64,000 nt of DNA from Methanolinea sp. GTDB taxonomy: Archaea; Halobacteriota; Methanomicrobia; Methanomicrobiales; Methanospirillaceae. This document shows, one piece after another, positions 1-8,501 of the stretch (position 1 is its first letter; every line of letters begins with the position of its first letter). Both the position numbers and the translations under genes were made by a program. The stretch covers positions 89,145-153,144 of the forward strand of contig JANIHI010000003.1 in the NCBI GenBank assembly GCA_024518585.1, read 5' to 3'. Under the pieces are notes generated by a model, which ran no database searches, was not told the DNA's origin, and saw only the letters and a program-made list of their open reading frames with translations.

Positions 1-803
1 GGGTGGTCACGACCCTCGGGAGGTCGGGATCCGATTACTCGGCTGCAATCATCGGTGCTGCAATCGATGCCGACGAGATTATCATATGGACCGACGTGGA
101 CGGGATCATGACATCGGACCCGCGCATCATCCCCGATGCCCGCGTCATCCCGACAATCTCGTACCACGAGGTGATGGAGCTCTCCTACTTCGGGGCCAAG
201 GTCATGCACCCACGGTCCATCGAACCTGCCATGAAGAAGGACATCCTCGTCCGTGTCAAGAACACGTTTCACCCGGACCACCCCGGGACAGCGATTGTCC
301 GGGGCCAGAAGAAGGACACGCGGGTCGTCAAGGCGCTCACCTACATCGAGAAGGTCGCCCTCGTCAACATCTGCGGGGCGCAGATGATCGGGAGGCCGGG
401 CGTCGCCAAGGCCATTTTTACCCTGCTCGCCGACAGGGACATCAACGTGATGATGATCTCCCAGGGTTCATCAGAGGCAAACATCACGCTTGTCATCGAC
501 GAGAGCCAGGCCGAGGCCGCGGCGGACGCCCTCTCGGTCCTCGTGGCCGAGGGCAGGGTCCGGGAGGTGACGACCAACACCGATGTCTGTGCCGTTGCCG
601 TTGTCGGCGCCGGCATGGCGGGAGCGAGGGGGACGGGGGGAAGGATATTTTCGGCGCTGGGAAAGGGCGGCGTCAACGTGATGATGATCTCCCAGGGCTC
701 GTCGGAGGTCAACATCTCCTTCGTCGTCACGAAGGCAGACGGGCCCAGGGCAGTCCGGATACTCCACGACGAGTTCCGGCTCTCCGAGGAGGACGATGAG
801 TGA
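1..803 (+). CDS. lysC: Aspartate kinase, C-terminal part (cut by left edge)
   Basis: Phosphorylates aspartate at the start of lysine, threonine and methionine synthesis. The reading frame is open from the first bases, so the gene begins outside the window. Visible are the end of the amino-acid kinase domain (TTLGRSGSDYSAA, then the DGIMTSDPR segment) and two ACT regulatory domains, each carrying an NVMMISQGSSE signature (near residues 145-160 and 225-240 of the visible part), typical of allosterically inhibited aspartokinases. It overlaps purM by 8 nt, so the two are probably co-transcribed and coupled, although their pathways differ. Function is firm; the start cannot be seen. Confidence 0.93.
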   Translation, partial: VVTTLGRSGSDYSAAIIGAAIDADEIIIWTDVDGIMTSDPRIIPDARVIPTISYHEVMELSYFGAKVMHPRSIEPAMKKDILVRVKNTFHPDHPGTAIVRGQKKDTRVVKALTYIEKVALVNICGAQMIGRPGVAKAIFTLLADRDINVMMISQGSSEANITLVIDESQAEAAADALSVLVAEGRVREVTTNTDVCAVAVVGAGMAGARGTGGRIFSALGKGGVNVMMISQGSSEVNISFVVTKADGPRAVRILHDEFRLSEEDDE

Positions 804-1797
804 GAAGCCTCCCCGGACATACCGCGAGGCCGGGGTCGACATCGATCTCGAGGCACGGGCCATAGCTGCACTGGTCCAAAAGCTCTCCTATCGGCGGGAA
901 GGCAGGTTCCGGATGGTCTCTCCCGTCGGCCATTTCGCCGGCTTCATCGAATGCGGAAGTTACGTGCTTGCCCTCACCGTTGACGGCGTCGGCACGAAGA
1001 TGAAGGTTGCCGACCGGTTGCAGGACTGGCGGACGGTCGGCATCGACTGCATGGCCATGAACGTCAATGACCTGTACGTCATGAATATCGAGCCCGTGGC
1101 CTTCGTCGACTACATCGCGACAGACTACCTCTCCGTCTCCCAGATGGAACAGATCGGGGAGGGACTCAACGAGGGGGCCCGGCAGGCGAACGTGAGCATC
1201 GTGGGGGGCGAAACAGCAACGCTGAAAGGTCTCGTCAACGGCCTCGACCTGGCCGGGACGTGCCTTGGTATCCAGGAAAAGGAAAAGGTCATCTCGGGGG
1301 ACAGGATCTGCCCCGGGGACCTTGTGATCGGGGTTCCCTCCTCAGGGATCCATAGTAACGGCCTCTCGCTGGCCCGGCGGGTCGTCGAGAGCTGTGATGC
1401 GTGGGACGAGGAACTTTCGTCAGGCCGGACCATTGCCCGGGAACTCCTCGTCCCGACGAGGATTTACTCCGAGGCCCTGGCCATCGCCCGCGAGGCAGAG
1501 GTCCACGGCATGTGCCACATCACGGGCGGAGGTCTCCTCAACTTCAGGAGGCTGACGGGATACGGGTTCGAGATCACCGACCCCCTGGCCCCGCATGAGA
1601 TCTTCATGTGGCTGCAGGAGAAGGGGGGGATCGGCAGGGAAGAGATGTACAGGACGTTCAATATGGGCATGGGGTATGCGTATATCGTTCCCGAAAGCTC
1701 GGCGGCCGCCGTCCTCTCCCGCGTCCCAGGGAGCCGCGTCGTCGGGGAGGTGAGCCGGACGCCCGGTGTCCGGCTGCTCGGCCAGGAGATCCGGTAA
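796..1797 (+). CDS. purM: Phosphoribosylformylglycinamidine cyclo-ligase (AIR synthase)
   Basis: Closes the imidazole ring in purine synthesis, making AIR from FGAM with ATP. The product has 333 residues, the usual PurM length. Family motifs are visible: LTVDGVGTKMKVA, MNVNDLYVMNIEP, VSIVGGETATLKG, GVPSSGIHSNGLSL and HITGGGLLNFRR. The ATG lies inside the end of the aspartokinase gene, with GAGGAGGAC just upstream as ribosome binding site. purF is 2.2 kb downstream on the same strand but separated by opposite-strand genes, so the purine genes are near each other without forming one operon. Confidence 0.96.
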   Translation: MSEKPPRTYREAGVDIDLEARAIAALVQKLSYRREGRFRMVSPVGHFAGFIECGSYVLALTVDGVGTKMKVADRLQDWRTVGIDCMAMNVNDLYVMNIEPVAFVDYIATDYLSVSQMEQIGEGLNEGARQANVSIVGGETATLKGLVNGLDLAGTCLGIQEKEKVISGDRICPGDLVIGVPSSGIHSNGLSLARRVVESCDAWDEELSSGRTIARELLVPTRIYSEALAIAREAEVHGMCHITGGGLLNFRRLTGYGFEITDPLAPHEIFMWLQEKGGIGREEMYRTFNMGMGYAYIVPESSAAAVLSRVPGSRVVGEVSRTPGVRLLGQEIR

Positions 1798-1853
1798 CGA
1801 AAAAATAAACTGCCCCCTCGCCGGTCCGGCCGCGGTGCACCCCGTCGTCTCTG

Positions 1854-2393
1854 TCAGTTGCTCTCCTCATAATCGACGGCAACGAGCGGAAAGACACGTG
1901 CCCTGTCGTCCAGGATTGCCGAGTTCCCCGTCGGGTCATCGATCTGGAGAGTAACCGGGAGGAGCCCCTCCCTGACCCTCGCAATCTTTTCCCGGAGGGC
2001 GCACGCCCGTCCCCGTTCCTCTTCATCCTCTGCCCAGAGGAGCACGCCGGCGACCACCCGGTCAACGCGGTCGAGAACCCCCTCCACGTTGGAGACAAAG
2101 CCCTCGCACGCAGGGCCGGGTGTGATCTGGACACCGAGTTCCGGGATCCTGATAGTCCCGTTCATGCTCCTGACGACCCGTGCATTCAGGTCAGCAGGGG
2201 ACTCGACGGCAAGTTCCCACCGCGATGGCTCGGCGTTCTTCAGGAGCTGGGTATCGACAAACCTGTAGCCGCACGAGGGACACCGTGCACTGATGATGAG
2301 CAGGCCAAAAAAGTAGGGGATATCTTCTGTCTGGTAAATGTATTCGATCTCGCTGTTACACGAAGGACACGGCCCACAGACGACCTGCCGCAC
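1854..2393 (-). CDS. ZPR1 zinc-finger domain protein
   Basis: A 179-residue archaeal ZPR1-type protein. An N-terminal zinc ribbon has C6/C9/C12 (CGPCPSC) paired with CPSCGYR near residue 38, followed by the ZPR1 core (GTIRIPELGVQITPG, then the segment around VEGVLDRV). Eukaryotic ZPR1 binds elongation factor 1A and assists its folding; the archaeal single-unit form probably does something similar, which is inference. It starts with GTG three bases after the sepF stop, so the two genes form an operon on the minus strand. Confidence 0.85.
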   Translation of the reverse strand: MRQVVCGPCPSCNSEIEYIYQTEDIPYFFGLLIISARCPSCGYRFVDTQLLKNAEPSRWELAVESPADLNARVVRSMNGTIRIPELGVQITPGPACEGFVSNVEGVLDRVDRVVAGVLLWAEDEEERGRACALREKIARVREGLLPVTLQIDDPTGNSAILDDRARVFPLVAVDYEESN

Positions 2394-2396
2394 TCT

Positions 2397-2768
2397 TCAG
2401 CTGACCCCGCCGATCTTTTCCCGCGATATCTTGACGGAATTGGGGGTAATCACGACGTACCGCTGGTCTCCAAGCCCGATGATATCCCCATTAACGTCTT
2501 TTGCGACCTCTTTGAGGTCCTTGAGGACGCGCTCGTACATGACCTTGTCACCTTTCAGCTTTGCGATGTCGACGATCACGATATTGCCATTGTAGACCTC
2601 GTCCTTGACACGCGGGCTGTCCTTGATATCACCCACCGATGCGATCTTCACGAAGAGGGCAGGGGCCCCTTCCTCTGCCGCCTCGATGGCCTCAAGGTCG
2701 AGGTCCATGTAATCGTCCTCTGTTGACGGGGAACTCCTCCCAAGCAGGGTATCCAGGAATTTTACCAT
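2397..2768 (-). CDS. sepF: SepF-like cell division protein
   Basis: Archaeal SepF (DUF552 family) links FtsZ filaments to the membrane at the division site. Starting at the ATG at 2768, the product begins MVKFLDTLLGRS, a short amphipathic helix suited to membrane binding, then an acidic linker and the SepF fold (from FVKIASVGDIKD to the VVITPNSVKISREK end). A longer start at 2789 adds seven residues. I prefer 2768 because an ATTAAATA box at about 2790-2800 sits some 27 nt upstream, the archaeal spacing for a leaderless transcript, and because the helix should be N-terminal. ZPR1 follows after three bases. Confidence 0.85.
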   Translation of the reverse strand: MVKFLDTLLGRSSPSTEDDYMDLDLEAIEAAEEGAPALFVKIASVGDIKDSPRVKDEVYNGNIVIVDIAKLKGDKVMYERVLKDLKEVAKDVNGDIIGLGDQRYVVITPNSVKISREKIGGVS

Positions 2769-2890
2769 GAAAAATTTGTCTATTGTCATTTATTTAATAG
2801 TATCTATGCATTTTTCATTATCTCTCCTGCCGGTGCCCGGATTTTTTGATTTGGGAATGGTGGTGCAGGTCTGCCCCGGGATTCTCCCGG

Positions 2891-3388
2891 TCACAGCTCG
2901 AGTGCCCAGACCTCGTCACCGACAAAGTGGAACGTCCGGACGACCTTGCCTTTCTCCTGCTCCTTCATCCCGGCTGCGTCAAAGAGGGCAATTCCCACCG
3001 CAAGTGGTTTTCCATGGCGTTCCTCGACGACCTGGACGGGCCGTCCGGCCCTGACATCCGGCGAGATCGCGGTGACCCCCGGCCGCATCACGTCGGCACC
3101 CTTGACGACAAAGGGGACTGCCCCGGAATCGACAACGACTTTCCGTTCCGGGAACGGTCTCTCCAGCAGGCCCCGGAGGGTGGGAAAGACAACCCCCTTC
3201 GTCTCCATCAGGAGCGGTTTTTTCCCGATGAGGTAAATGGTGAGGTCTGCGTCCGTCTCCACTATCTCGGTCCCCTCCTCTGAAAAGAGGGCTGCCGAAT
3301 CCCCGATCTCCTCTTTGAGTCTCCGAAAGAGGTCTTCTACCTGGGACTTCCGCAGCATGTGACGTTTCCGTGTTGTAATCCTTGCCAT
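2891..3388 (-). CDS. PUA-domain RNA-binding protein (MCT-1/Tma20-like)
   Basis: A 165-residue archaeal protein with an N-terminal pre-PUA region (RKRHMLRKSQVEDLFRRL) and a C-terminal PUA domain (VVDSGAVPFVVKGADVMRPG, then RAGRPVQVVEE). The layout matches archaeal homologues of MCT-1/Tma20 and eIF2D-type factors, so a role at the ribosome or on tRNA is likely but inferred. The frame is open upstream to 3478, but the ATG at 3388 has a GGAGAA ribosome binding site and begins the conserved MARITTRKRH. It reads toward sepF with a 120-bp gap. Confidence 0.8.
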   Translation of the reverse strand: MARITTRKRHMLRKSQVEDLFRRLKEEIGDSAALFSEEGTEIVETDADLTIYLIGKKPLLMETKGVVFPTLRGLLERPFPERKVVVDSGAVPFVVKGADVMRPGVTAISPDVRAGRPVQVVEERHGKPLAVGIALFDAAGMKEQEKGKVVRTFHFVGDEVWALEL

Positions 3389-3527
3389 CTGTTCTCCATG
3401 ACTATGTCGGTGACCGACACCAAAAAAATCTTGCCCCGGCAAGGTGAAAAACCCCCGGAATCTCTGGTAAATCGGCATGAAGTACCGTCATTTCCCGGAT
3501 CATCCTGATTGTTGGTCCTCTACAGCA

Positions 3528-3541
3528 CCTTTATGTATCCT
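3528..3541 (+). promoter_or_regulatory. Probable TATA box for the LSm-L37e-purF cluster
   Basis: ACCTTTATGTATCC lies about 55 nt upstream of the LSm start in the short region between two divergent genes. A leader of about 25-30 nt would follow. Assigned by pattern and position only. Confidence 0.4.
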
Positions 3542-3570
3542 CGTTGCGCACATATAGTACCCCAGACTGA

Positions 3571-3816
<246 letters not shown>

Positions 3817-3842
3817 CAGGAAAAACAAAAAAGTGGTGAACC

Positions 3843-4025
3843 ATGTCAAAGGGAACTCCATCAATGGGAAAGAGGCAAAACAAGACCCACATCGCATGTC
3901 GGCGGTGCGGGCATGTCTCCTATCATGTACGGCACAAGACCTGTTCTGCCTGTGGTTTTGGTAAGAGTACGAAACTGCGCAGTTACAAGTGGACGATGAA
4001 ACGGCCGAAGGTCCCCACCCATTAA
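3843..4025 (+). CDS. rpl37e: 50S ribosomal protein L37e
   Basis: A 60-residue zinc-binding protein of the large ribosomal subunit. Two CxxC pairs are visible ([10 protein letters not shown], then CSACGFG), followed by the basic C-terminus [11 protein letters not shown]. The ATG is preceded by GTGGTGAACC as ribosome binding site. It lies 26 bp after LSm and 9 bp before purF, consistent with one transcript. Confidence 0.97.
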   Translation: MSKGTPSMGKRQNKTHIACRRCGHVSYHVRHKTCSACGFGKSTKLRSYKWTMKRPKVPTH

Positions 4026-4034
4026 AGTCTTACC

Positions 4035-5456
4035 ATGTGCGGTATCGTTGGCATCAGGGATGCTGGCGGTGTTTCTTTTTCCATATATCATGCACTCTAT
4101 GCACTCCAGCACCGGGGGCAGGAGAGTGCAGGGATCTCCACGTTCGACGGGACACGACTTTTCAAGCACAAAGGCCAGGGACTTGTTGCCGAGGTCTTTG
4201 ATTCGGCAATCCTCGAGGCACTCGAGGGAAACGTCGGGATAGGCCACGTCCGGTACCCGACGACGGGGGCAAACCGCCCGGAGAACGCCCAGCCATTCAA
4301 TTTTGTCTTCCGTGACCGCATCATCTCCATTGCCCATAACGGCAACCTGGTCAACAGCCGCGAACTCCGGGAGGAGTTCGAGCGTCGCGGGCAGATATTC
4401 TGTTCCACCACGGACACGGAACTGATCGCCAAGGTCATCACCGACGAGATGAGCACCTCGGGGTGCATCGAGGACGCCGTCCACCGGTGCATGAGGGTCC
4501 TGAAGGGGTCCTATTCCGTCGTGATGATGATAGACGGAGTCCTGTACGGGTTCCGTGACCCCCTGGGAATAAAACCCCTCTGCCTGGGCAGGACAGAGAA
4601 AGGGATCATTATTGCATCCGAGAGCGTTGCCGTCGATGCCCTCGGCGGGTCATTCCTCCGGGACGTCCTCCCGGGGGAACTCATCTGCATCGACGACGAG
4701 GGGATGCGGAGCCTGCAGATCGCCCGGTCGTCCCAGAGGGCCCACTGCATATTCGAGTATATCTATTTTGCCCGTGCAGACGCCGTCCTGGACGGGGCAC
4801 TCGTCTATGACGTGCGGCTGAAAATCGGTGAAAAGCTCCACGAGGAGGCCCCCGTGTGTGCAGACTCGGTCTGTCCGGTCCCGGACTCGGGGACGGCATA
4901 TGCCATCGGGTACTCGGCCGGGTCAGGGATACCCTTCGTTGAAAGCCTCCTCAAGAACCGGTACATGGGCAGGACGTTTATCATGTCCACCCAGAACGAG
5001 AGGGAGAAGGCTGTCCGGATCAAGCTCAACCCTATCCGGAAACACCTGGAGGGCAGGTCCGTTGTGCTGGTCGATGACAGCATCGTGCGGGGGACGACGT
5101 CACGCCGCATCATCGGGATCATGCGGGACGCCGGAGCCCGGGAGATACACGTGCGAATCGGGTCTCCCCCCATCATTGCCCCCTGTTACCTCGGGGTTGA
5201 CATGCCCACCCGCGAGGAACTCATCGCAAACGGGAGGGCTGAGGAGGATGTACGCCGGCGGATCACGGCAACCACTCTCCACCACGTCACGATCGATGCA
5301 CTCGTCGAGGCAATCGGCCTGGGCAGGGAAAACCTCTGTACCGGGTGCCTGACAGGGTGTTACCCCGTGGAGATTGCCGGGGAAAAAAGTGCTCCCCCTG
5401 CAGTCGATTACGTTGACGGGACCTACCAGACAAAACTCGAGACCTTCGGGACATGA
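4035..5456 (+). CDS. purF: Amidophosphoribosyltransferase
   Basis: First committed enzyme of purine synthesis: transfers glutamine nitrogen to PRPP. The product is 473 residues. It begins MCGIVGI, so Cys2 becomes the N-terminal nucleophile without a propeptide. The glutaminase half carries LQHRGQESAGI and HNGNLVN; the PRPP site is VVLVDDSIVRGTTSRRI. The C-terminal CTGCLTGCYP segment resembles the iron-sulfur ligands of the Bacillus-type enzyme, suggesting an oxygen-sensitive [4Fe-4S] form (inference). Confidence 0.96.
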   Translation: MCGIVGIRDAGGVSFSIYHALYALQHRGQESAGISTFDGTRLFKHKGQGLVAEVFDSAILEALEGNVGIGHVRYPTTGANRPENAQPFNFVFRDRIISIAHNGNLVNSRELREEFERRGQIFCSTTDTELIAKVITDEMSTSGCIEDAVHRCMRVLKGSYSVVMMIDGVLYGFRDPLGIKPLCLGRTEKGIIIASESVAVDALGGSFLRDVLPGELICIDDEGMRSLQIARSSQRAHCIFEYIYFARADAVLDGALVYDVRLKIGEKLHEEAPVCADSVCPVPDSGTAYAIGYSAGSGIPFVESLLKNRYMGRTFIMSTQNEREKAVRIKLNPIRKHLEGRSVVLVDDSIVRGTTSRRIIGIMRDAGAREIHVRIGSPPIIAPCYLGVDMPTREELIANGRAEEDVRRRITATTLHHVTIDALVEAIGLGRENLCTGCLTGCYPVEIAGEKSAPPAVDYVDGTYQTKLETFGT

Positions 5457-5602
5457 ACAGCTGTTCTACCCCGCCGGGAGCAGAGGATAATGGCCTTTTC
5501 CCCTCAAAATGGTTCACATGGCCGGGGGGATTTCGTTCTCTTCCAATGGTATCCGGGAACGAGGGACGTCTGTCTTCTTTTAGTGTCGAAGAAAAGGTCT
5601 CA

Positions 5603-5677
5603 TAGCGAGGGATGGATTTGAACCATCGATCTACGGGTTATGAGCCCGTCGGGATATCCTGACTACCCCACCTCGCT
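5603..5677 (-). tRNA. tRNA-Met (CAU), probable initiator
   Basis: Reading the minus strand, AGCGAGG pairs perfectly with CCTCGCT over seven base pairs, the anticodon loop is CTCATAA, and the T arm contains GGTTCAAATCC. An A1-U72 end pair and three consecutive G-C pairs closing the anticodon stem (GGG/CCC) are the features of archaeal initiator tRNA. Discriminator is A; CCA is not encoded. No intron is visible. Initiator rather than elongator is inferred from those signatures. Confidence 0.95.
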
Positions 5678-5801
5678 GCACGGTATGGTGCGTGATCTAT
5701 TCACTATCTGCAGAGATATAGTTTGCCCCGATTGCACAGCCAGGGGAATGCCGGGCTGCAGGAGAGTGATTATCTCTCCCCTGCACCCCATATCAGTATA
5801 C

Positions 5802-6227
5802 ATGGAAGACGAGGAACTGCAGCGAATCAGGGAAAAGAAGCTTCGCGAGCTCGAAGCCCGGCTTCTCCGGAACCGCGACGGAGAACCCACCGTGCCCGTC
5901 CACGTCATCCCTGTGGACGAGGCGAACTTCCGCCCCCTCCTCTCGCAGCACCCGCGGCTTGTCATTGATTTCTGGGCGGAATGGTGTGGCCCCTGCCGCA
6001 TGGTTGGGCCCATCATCGAAGACCTCTGCCAGGAGATGGCAGGGCGGGTCAGTTTCGGGAAGTGCAATACCGACCAGAACCCCCGGCTGGCCGCCCGGTT
6101 CGGGATCTCTGCAATCCCCACCATCCTCCTTTTCAGGGATGGCAGGCTGATCGACAGGATTACCGGGGCGTATCCCCGGGAGGCGCTGAAGGCGCGGATC
6201 GCACGTGCATACGGTATTTCCCCCTGA
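5802..6227 (+). CDS. trxA: Thioredoxin
   Basis: A 141-residue disulfide reductase with the classical active site (DFWAEWCGPCRMVGP near residue 65) and the cis-proline segment ISAIPTILLFRDG. About 45 charged residues precede the thioredoxin fold, longer than bacterial thioredoxin. The frame is open further upstream across the opposite-strand tRNA, so the ATG at 5802 (MEDEELQRIREKK) is the sensible start. Monocistronic. Confidence 0.93.
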   Translation: MEDEELQRIREKKLRELEARLLRNRDGEPTVPVHVIPVDEANFRPLLSQHPRLVIDFWAEWCGPCRMVGPIIEDLCQEMAGRVSFGKCNTDQNPRLAARFGISAIPTILLFRDGRLIDRITGAYPREALKARIARAYGISP

Positions 6228-6329
6228 TTGCCGGGATCCTATGGCGGGGAGGGGGCCGGCAGACCCATTCGCATCCAGCCTCTGTCATCACAACCATATT
6301 AATGCCCGGAGCGTCACATCACTCAGTGA

Positions 6330-6905
6330 ATGGCCAAAAACCGGATAATTGTCGCACTCTCTGGTGCGAGTGGGATTGTCTATGGGATCCGTCTTCTCGA
6401 GGCAGCCCGCGAGCTCGGCATCGAGACAGACCTGATCATGACGGACCTGGCCGCGAAGATGATCGAGATCGAGACCTCGCTATCGCCAGAAAAGGTAACA
6501 ACGCTTGCCACGAGGGTCCACGACAGCTTCGACTTTACCTCTCCCCTCGCATCAGGAGGGATTCCGCACCAGGGTATGGTGGTGATCCCCTGCAGCATGA
6601 AGACTGTCGCGGGGATTGCGAGCGGTTTTTCCGACAATCTCCTGCTTCGTGCTGCTGACTGTACCTTAAAGGAACGCCGCCCCCTCGTCCTCGTCCCCCG
6701 GGAGACCCCCCTCTCGGTCATCCACCTCCGCAACATGCTCGTGCTTGCGGAGGCGGGGGCGGTCATCCTCCCGGCATGCCCGGGGTTCTACCACCGCCCC
6801 TCGAACATCCAGGGGCTGGTCGACCACGTCGTTGGGAAGGTCTTTGATATCCTCTCGATCGAACATCGCCTCTACAGGAAATGGCGGGAAGGAGATACAG
6901 GATAA
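6330..6905 (+). CDS. ubiX: Flavin prenyltransferase, UbiX/Pad1 family
   Basis: Makes prenylated FMN, the cofactor of UbiD-type decarboxylases, from reduced FMN and dimethylallyl phosphate. The product is 191 residues with the flavin-binding start VALSGASGIVYGIRLLEAA, the loop VVIPCSMKTVAGIASG, and the C-terminal signature PLVLVPRETPLSVIHLRNM followed by PACPGFYHRP. A CCATATTAATG box near 6292-6302 lies about 32 bp before the ATG, so the transcript is likely leaderless. No ubiD gene is in the window. Confidence 0.93.
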   Translation: MAKNRIIVALSGASGIVYGIRLLEAARELGIETDLIMTDLAAKMIEIETSLSPEKVTTLATRVHDSFDFTSPLASGGIPHQGMVVIPCSMKTVAGIASGFSDNLLLRAADCTLKERRPLVLVPRETPLSVIHLRNMLVLAEAGAVILPACPGFYHRPSNIQGLVDHVVGKVFDILSIEHRLYRKWREGDTG

Positions 6906-6997
6906 CCGACCAGGGGGCAGTGCATCCGCCGTCATGTGACCGGGGCCGGGGATCTCCCCTCCCCGGTGAGAGACAGGACGAAACTCCGGGCTGATGA

Positions 6998-7501
6998 ATG
7001 GAACAGGACGAGCAGTTAAGGGGTGAGGCTCCCGGGAGATCCCGTCTCCCGTTTTTCCAGAGGCCGTTTTTTCTCTCTCTCACCATCGGCATCCCCTTCT
7101 GCACGTTCAAGTTCCTCTTTGGCATCACAGCGGTCCGTGTTGCCGGACTCCCGGGGATTTCTCCCCTCCTCGTTCTCGGGGGAGCGGTCGTTGCCTGGGC
7201 CTTCGCTGACCTGGCCATGAATGCCGGCCGGGCAATTTTCGATCTCTTCGGCCGGGAGGCGCCCTTTGAATACTGCACGATAGCCCAGATGGGGACAATC
7301 TTTGGGATGTCCACCGTCTTCCTTGCTGTCGATACCCTCGTGACGTTCACCATCATCTGTGCCATGCTCTGGTCAGGCTGGATCACCCTCCTTGGGACTT
7401 TCGAATCGTGGCTGTGGTATGGGGCAACCACCCTGAACCTGATTTCCCTCTCCCTCGTCTCTCTCTACGCCGAGACAAAAAGGGTCAAAGACAGGGTCTG
7501 A
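6998..7501 (+). CDS. Conserved membrane protein of unknown function
   Basis: A 167-residue protein I do not recognise. It has a charged N-terminus (MEQDEQLRGEAPGRSR) and about four hydrophobic stretches: near 28-45, 55-72, 100-118 and 125-160. The middle loop NAGRAIFDLFGREAPFEYC is amphipathic and the C-terminus is basic. It stands alone between ubiX and a small-export family protein, with gaps of 92 and 210 bp. Coding is supported by length, membrane pattern and the absence of competing frames. Confidence 0.6.
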   Translation: MEQDEQLRGEAPGRSRLPFFQRPFFLSLTIGIPFCTFKFLFGITAVRVAGLPGISPLLVLGGAVVAWAFADLAMNAGRAIFDLFGREAPFEYCTIAQMGTIFGMSTVFLAVDTLVTFTIICAMLWSGWITLLGTFESWLWYGATTLNLISLSLVSLYAETKRVKDRV

Positions 7502-7711
7502 AGGATCGCCTGTCCGGGGGGCGACAGAGGCCCCGTCAGCGTCCTGGTTAAAGCAAAATCACGGGGTGGTCTTTTGGGGAGGGAAACCCGGTCCCCCCCG
7601 CCGGAGACCACACTTCAACGCGGCCCCGGAGAAGGAGGGGGTGGTTGGGCGAAAAAATGCAGGTTGATGGCGCATTTATGTAGATTCACCGAGAGATATC
7701 AATGCACAGGT

Positions 7712-8383
7712 ATGCCATCCGGCACGGGTGAGCCTCTGTCAGCGGTCGATCACCCTCTCATGAAGGTCCTGGCCCCCTTCGCCCTGGGGACACTCTACTA
7801 TGGGGTCTGTTTCCTCCTCCTCCCCCGCGACCAGGCCCTCCTCCTCGGCGGCCTTATGGTTGCCTACGTCATCCCGCCGGCAGGAAAGGAGACGGTGATC
7901 CCCCTCGGCGTCGCGCTCGGGCTCCCTTGGTGGCTGATAGGGACATCGATTGCCCTGCTCGATGTCCTTGCCGGCCTGTTCATGGCCCTCAACTTCGAGA
8001 TGGCGTTCCATATCCCGCTGCTGGGGGTATGGGTCGAGCGTTTCATGGGCCATGGCCAGGAATTCCTGTCCAACCGCCCCTGGCTCCGGAAATTCTGCTT
8101 CACGGGTGTCGTCCTCTTCGTGATGTTCCCCCTCCAGGGGACGGGAGGAATCGGGGCATCGCTCGTCGGCCGGTTACTCGGCATGTCAAAGAGGTCCGTT
8201 TTTTTTGCCATCGTCCTGGGGGCTTTCCTCGGCTGCTACCTGATCGCCCTCTCGTCGGCGTTTGTCTGGGAGATCATCGTCACCCGGCCGGCCCTCGGGG
8301 TCGCTCTCGCCCTCTCCATCCTCGGCACCCTGGGAGCAGCCTACGTGCTCTACCGGAAAAAGATGAGAAAAGCGGGGCATTAG
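7712..8383 (+). CDS. Membrane protein of the small multidrug export family (PF06695-like)
   Basis: About 223 residues with five or six membrane segments. The pattern GKETVIPLGVALGLPWW, followed by FPLQGTGGIGASLVGRLLG, matches the Sm_multidrug_ex/COG2426 family; the substrate is unknown despite the name. The frame is open back to 7574, but a GCATTTATGTAG box at about 7671-7682 lies 36 bp before the ATG at 7712, favouring that start (MPSGTGEPLS). A start at 7760 (MKVLAPFALG) is also possible. It converges with the symporter gene. Confidence 0.72.
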   Translation: MPSGTGEPLSAVDHPLMKVLAPFALGTLYYGVCFLLLPRDQALLLGGLMVAYVIPPAGKETVIPLGVALGLPWWLIGTSIALLDVLAGLFMALNFEMAFHIPLLGVWVERFMGHGQEFLSNRPWLRKFCFTGVVLFVMFPLQGTGGIGASLVGRLLGMSKRSVFFAIVLGAFLGCYLIALSSAFVWEIIVTRPALGVALALSILGTLGAAYVLYRKKMRKAGH

Positions 8384-8501
8384 AGGAGCATCGTGCCTCC
8401 CCCACTCTTCCGGGAATGGCGGGATCCATTCGAAGATCCCCACGAGCCGGGAGGGGCCTGCACAAAATGTGTATGTCCGGGTCAGTTCCCGGAAAAAATT
8501 G